Assembly: GCA_947632425.1 (NCBI GenBank)
Contig: CANRPG010000135.1
Location: 1-5,572 of the forward strand
Reading direction: 5' to 3'
Source: an uncultured Clostridia bacterium
GTDB taxonomy: Bacteria; Bacillota; Clostridia; Oscillospirales; Ruminococcaceae
DNA length: 5,572 nucleotides
Position 1 is the stretch's first letter, and every line of letters begins with the position of its first letter. Both the position numbers and the translations under genes were made by a program. The notes below the pieces were generated by a model that worked only from the letters and a program-made list of their open reading frames with translations, was not told the origin of the DNA and did not search any database. Shown piece by piece: positions 5,497 to 5,572 of the stretch.

Positions 5497-5572
5497 TCCT
5501 GCTTATCGGCAAAAGTAAGGTCGTTTTCAAGGTTGTCGCGCGCGAGGTCGTTTTCGTTAAACGCAGGGCTGT
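5490..5572 (-). CDS. C-terminal end of an unrecognised minus-strand protein (partial)
   Basis: On the minus strand one frame is open from the right edge for 26 complete codons to a TAA at 5492-5490. It ends NDLTFADKQDK and is hydrophilic, rich in Asp, Asn, Glu and Leu. Of the other two frames on this strand, one has stops in this stretch and the other is open but gives an unconvincing run of Thr, Arg and Leu. The placement just beyond a two-way terminator mirrors the arrangement at 578-620 and supports a real convergent gene. Too little is visible to name a family. Confidence 0.6.
   Translation of the reverse strand, partial: SPAFNENDLARDNLENDLTFADKQDK

Overview
The window looks like a piece of a Gram-positive, Clostridia-type chromosome, most like a gut or rumen Ruminococcus or a relative (Oscillospiraceae). 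This rests on inference. GC content is intermediate, ribosome binding sites are AGGAGG-like, and promoters are of the sigma-A type. A GH51 arabinofuranosidase, a DUF6171-type small cysteine protein and a double-receiver hybrid histidine kinase occur together. The hairpin-rich intergenic DNA is also of a kind I associate with such genomes. No sequence comparison could be run.

Layout, left to right. (1) Positions 1-578 hold the 3' part of a plus-strand gene of unknown function. (2) A hairpin at 582-621 can stop transcription from both sides and separates it from a convergent minus-strand pair. (3) That pair is a cytoplasmic GH51 alpha-L-arabinofuranosidase (877-2343) followed by an 85-residue cysteine-rich DUF6171-like protein (620-877). 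Their stop and start codons share one base (TGATG). (4) A 525-bp divergent intergenic region (2344-2868) holds a proximal minus-strand promoter with a small palindrome and a degenerate cre-like site, an array of five strong hairpins (2424-2604), a sixth small hairpin, a distal minus-strand promoter (2757-2785) and a good plus-strand extended -10 promoter (2796-2824). (5) The largest gene (2869-5454, plus strand) encodes an 861-residue membrane hybrid sensor kinase: TM, extracytoplasmic sensor, TM, HisKA, HATPase, REC, REC. (6) A second two-way terminator (about 5458-5496) separates it from the last codons of a further minus-strand gene that enters from the right edge.

Function. The arabinofuranosidase would release arabinose from imported arabino-oligosaccharides, which suits a plant-fibre degrader. 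The kinase is transcribed divergently from it and could sense an extracellular ligand, but nothing in the sequence shows that it controls the enzyme gene. No response regulator with an output domain and no HPt protein lies in the window, so its signalling partner must be elsewhere.

The part least explained by ordinary annotation is the intergenic region. If the distal promoter works, the arabinofuranosidase mRNA carries a leader of about 400 nt filled with stable hairpins, two of which share complementary arms and could re-pair. The alternative is a dispersed palindromic repeat that happens to sit between the two genes. I see no CRISPR array, tRNA, rRNA, insertion sequence or clear novel defence system.
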